Assembly (NCBI GenBank): GCA_900765575.1
Contig: CAAFRW010000248.1
Location: forward strand, 1-18,635
Reading direction: 5' to 3'
DNA length: 18,635 bases
Origin: Bacteroidaceae bacterium
GTDB taxonomy: Bacteria; Bacteroidota; Bacteroidia; Bacteroidales; Bacteroidaceae
Positions within the stretch are counted from its first letter, which is position 1. Each line of letters begins with the position of its first letter. The notes beneath the pieces are model-generated. The model saw only the letters and a list, made by a program, of their open reading frames with translations, was not told where the DNA came from and searched no databases. Shown here one piece after another: positions 17,976 to 18,635 of this stretch. The position numbers and the translations under genes were made by a program.

Positions 17976-18126
17976 TATCGACAATCAAGGAGGTGGATTG
18001 AAGCGTTTACCTTATCAATAAGTCGATTTTTAATTATACTCTATAAGTTTAAGAAGGAACTCGCTAACGGATAATTGTATCTATTTTTCAAATACCATTT
18101 TTATATACAGTAGCTAAAACAAGCTT
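17976..18126. other. AT-rich non-coding stretch with no recognised feature
   Basis: Part of the 374-base gene-free gap between lgt and mutS. Apart from the hairpins and palindrome array annotated separately, I see no open frame of credible coding character, no RNA gene and no promoter match here. Confidence 0.5.
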
Positions 18127-18155
18127 CTGAAACCCTTTACTGAAAGGCATTTCAG
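18127..18155. other. two-part inverted repeat next to the palindrome array, possible mutS terminator
   Basis: CTGAAA (18127-18132) pairs with TTTCAG (18150-18155), with an inner CCTTT-ACTG-AAAGG stem. On the minus strand it is followed by GAAGCTTGTTTTAG, a modest T-rich tail. It could therefore terminate transcription from mutS, whose stop lies about 150 bases upstream on that strand. It ends 2 bases before the palindrome array. Confidence 0.4.
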
Positions 18156-18157
18156 GA

Positions 18158-18259
18158 TTGTGCACAAACGCAAACCTCCCTTGTGCACAATTCTACTTTG
18201 GATTTGTGCACAAATGAGAAGCCGATTTGTGCACAAACAAACCGAGAGTTTATGCACAA
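18158..18259. repeat. array of five TTGTGCACAA palindromes at exact 23-base spacing
   Basis: Perfect 10-base palindromes TTGTGCACAA start at 18158, 18181, 18204 and 18227, and a variant TTATGCACAA at 18250; each start is exactly 23 bases after the last. The 13-base spacers are all different. Three copies extend to TTTGTGCACAAA or nearly so. It lies between the convergent 3' ends of lgt and mutS. The constant spacing of about two helical turns suggests same-face binding of a dimeric protein. The alternating TGTGCACA core could also favour cruciform or Z-form DNA. It is not a CRISPR: the repeats are too short, the spacers are 13 bases and there are no cas genes. Confidence 0.9.
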
Positions 18260-18307
18260 CAGAATGACGTAAGGATATTTCTTTATTTTCGACGGGTAAA
18301 GAAGCTT

Positions 18308-18635
18308 CTACTTCCCTCCCACTATCTTCTTGATGTCATTGAGTTTATTCAATGCTTCCAATGGCGTGAGATTATTCACATCCAAGTGGAGTATTTCATC
18401 CCGTATCTGACAAAGCACCGGGTCATCCAATTGGAAGAAACTCAGCTGCATACCTTCCCTACTTTCGGCTATCTCTGCCGTAGGACGACTGCTGATTCCC
18501 TGTTGGCGGTTATCCGTCTCCAGTTGTTTTAAGATGTCGTTGGCGCGCTTTACAATGCTTTTAGGCATACCGGCCATTTTGGCCACATGAATACCAAATG
18601 AGTGCTCACTCCCACCCCGTTCCAATTTACGCAGA
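18308..18635 (-). CDS. mutS: DNA mismatch repair protein MutS, C-terminal fragment (runs off the window)
   Basis: The last ~108 residues of MutS, the ATPase that recognises mismatches and recruits MutL. The reading frame is open through the window edge (L-R-K-L-E-R-G-G...), so the real start lies outside. Recognised from the end of the ABC ATPase core, GGSEHSFGIHVAKMAGMP, the helix IVKRANDILKQLE, a variable linker, and the MutS C-terminal helical domain with LSFFQLDDPVLCQIRDEIL and LTPLEALNKLNDIKKIV. The stop is TAG at 18308-18310. It converges with lgt. Confidence 0.95.
   Translation of the reverse strand, partial: LRKLERGGSEHSFGIHVAKMAGMPKSIVKRANDILKQLETDNRQQGISSRPTAEIAESREGMQLSFFQLDDPVLCQIRDEILHLDVNNLTPLEALNKLNDIKKIVGGK

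Noticed and set aside
18158..18259. CRISPR array
   Set aside because: Repeats are only 10 bases and spacers 13 bases, both far too short; no cas gene is in the window.
18300..18309. Palindrome AGAAGCTTCT at the mutS stop codon
   Set aside because: It has no loop and no following T run, so it is not a terminator; a single 10-base palindrome is weak evidence for a binding site.

Overview
The window looks like chromosome from a Bacteroidales bacterium (Bacteroides/Phocaeicola-like). Two SusC/SusD outer-membrane import pairs are present. Several genes carry the Bacteroidetes -7 promoter motif TAnnTTTG. The gene content (DUF5117-type metzincin, Dabb protein, YchF, DUF6463 protein, Lgt, MutS) is also typical of that group. 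No rRNA, tRNA, integrase, transposase or cas gene is visible.

Layout. (1) 30-6888, minus strand: a secreted zinc metalloprotease, then a full-length SusC-like TonB-dependent transporter, then a SusD-like lipoprotein gene 3 bases after it. This looks like one transcription unit started from a promoter near 6930. I infer protein or peptide degradation and uptake. The SusD stops after 251 residues, about half the usual length, and two stop codons interrupt what looks like continuing SusD sequence. (2) 7094-8536, plus strand, divergent from the protease: a secreted two-domain esterase (SGNH hydrolase fused to an alpha/beta hydrolase) with a textbook Bacteroidetes promoter. (3) 8591-8713: a 123-base element with near-perfect 24-base inverted ends and internal 23-base repeats, between convergent genes. 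(4) 8806-9897: a small Dabb-family protein and a HAD phosphatase, divergently transcribed from two promoters. (5) 10033-15431, minus strand: a second SusC/SusD pair closed by a good intrinsic terminator. Its SusC has lost its 5' end (signal peptide and first half of the N-terminal domain) and abuts the ychF promoter region. (6) 15500-17933, plus strand: a housekeeping cluster ychF - DUF6463 gene - lgt. (7) 17934-18307: non-coding, with two hairpins and five copies of a TTGTGCACAA palindrome at an exact 23-base period. (8) 18308-18635, minus strand: the 3' end of mutS.

How it fits together: each import pair is damaged at a different point (SusD of the first, SusC of the second), while the neighbouring hydrolases look intact. 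That suggests recent decay or rearrangement of accessory uptake loci inserted among stable housekeeping genes. The most unusual signal is the pair of unrelated-looking arrays that share a 23-base period and TTGTG/CACAA half-sites, both lying between converging gene ends.
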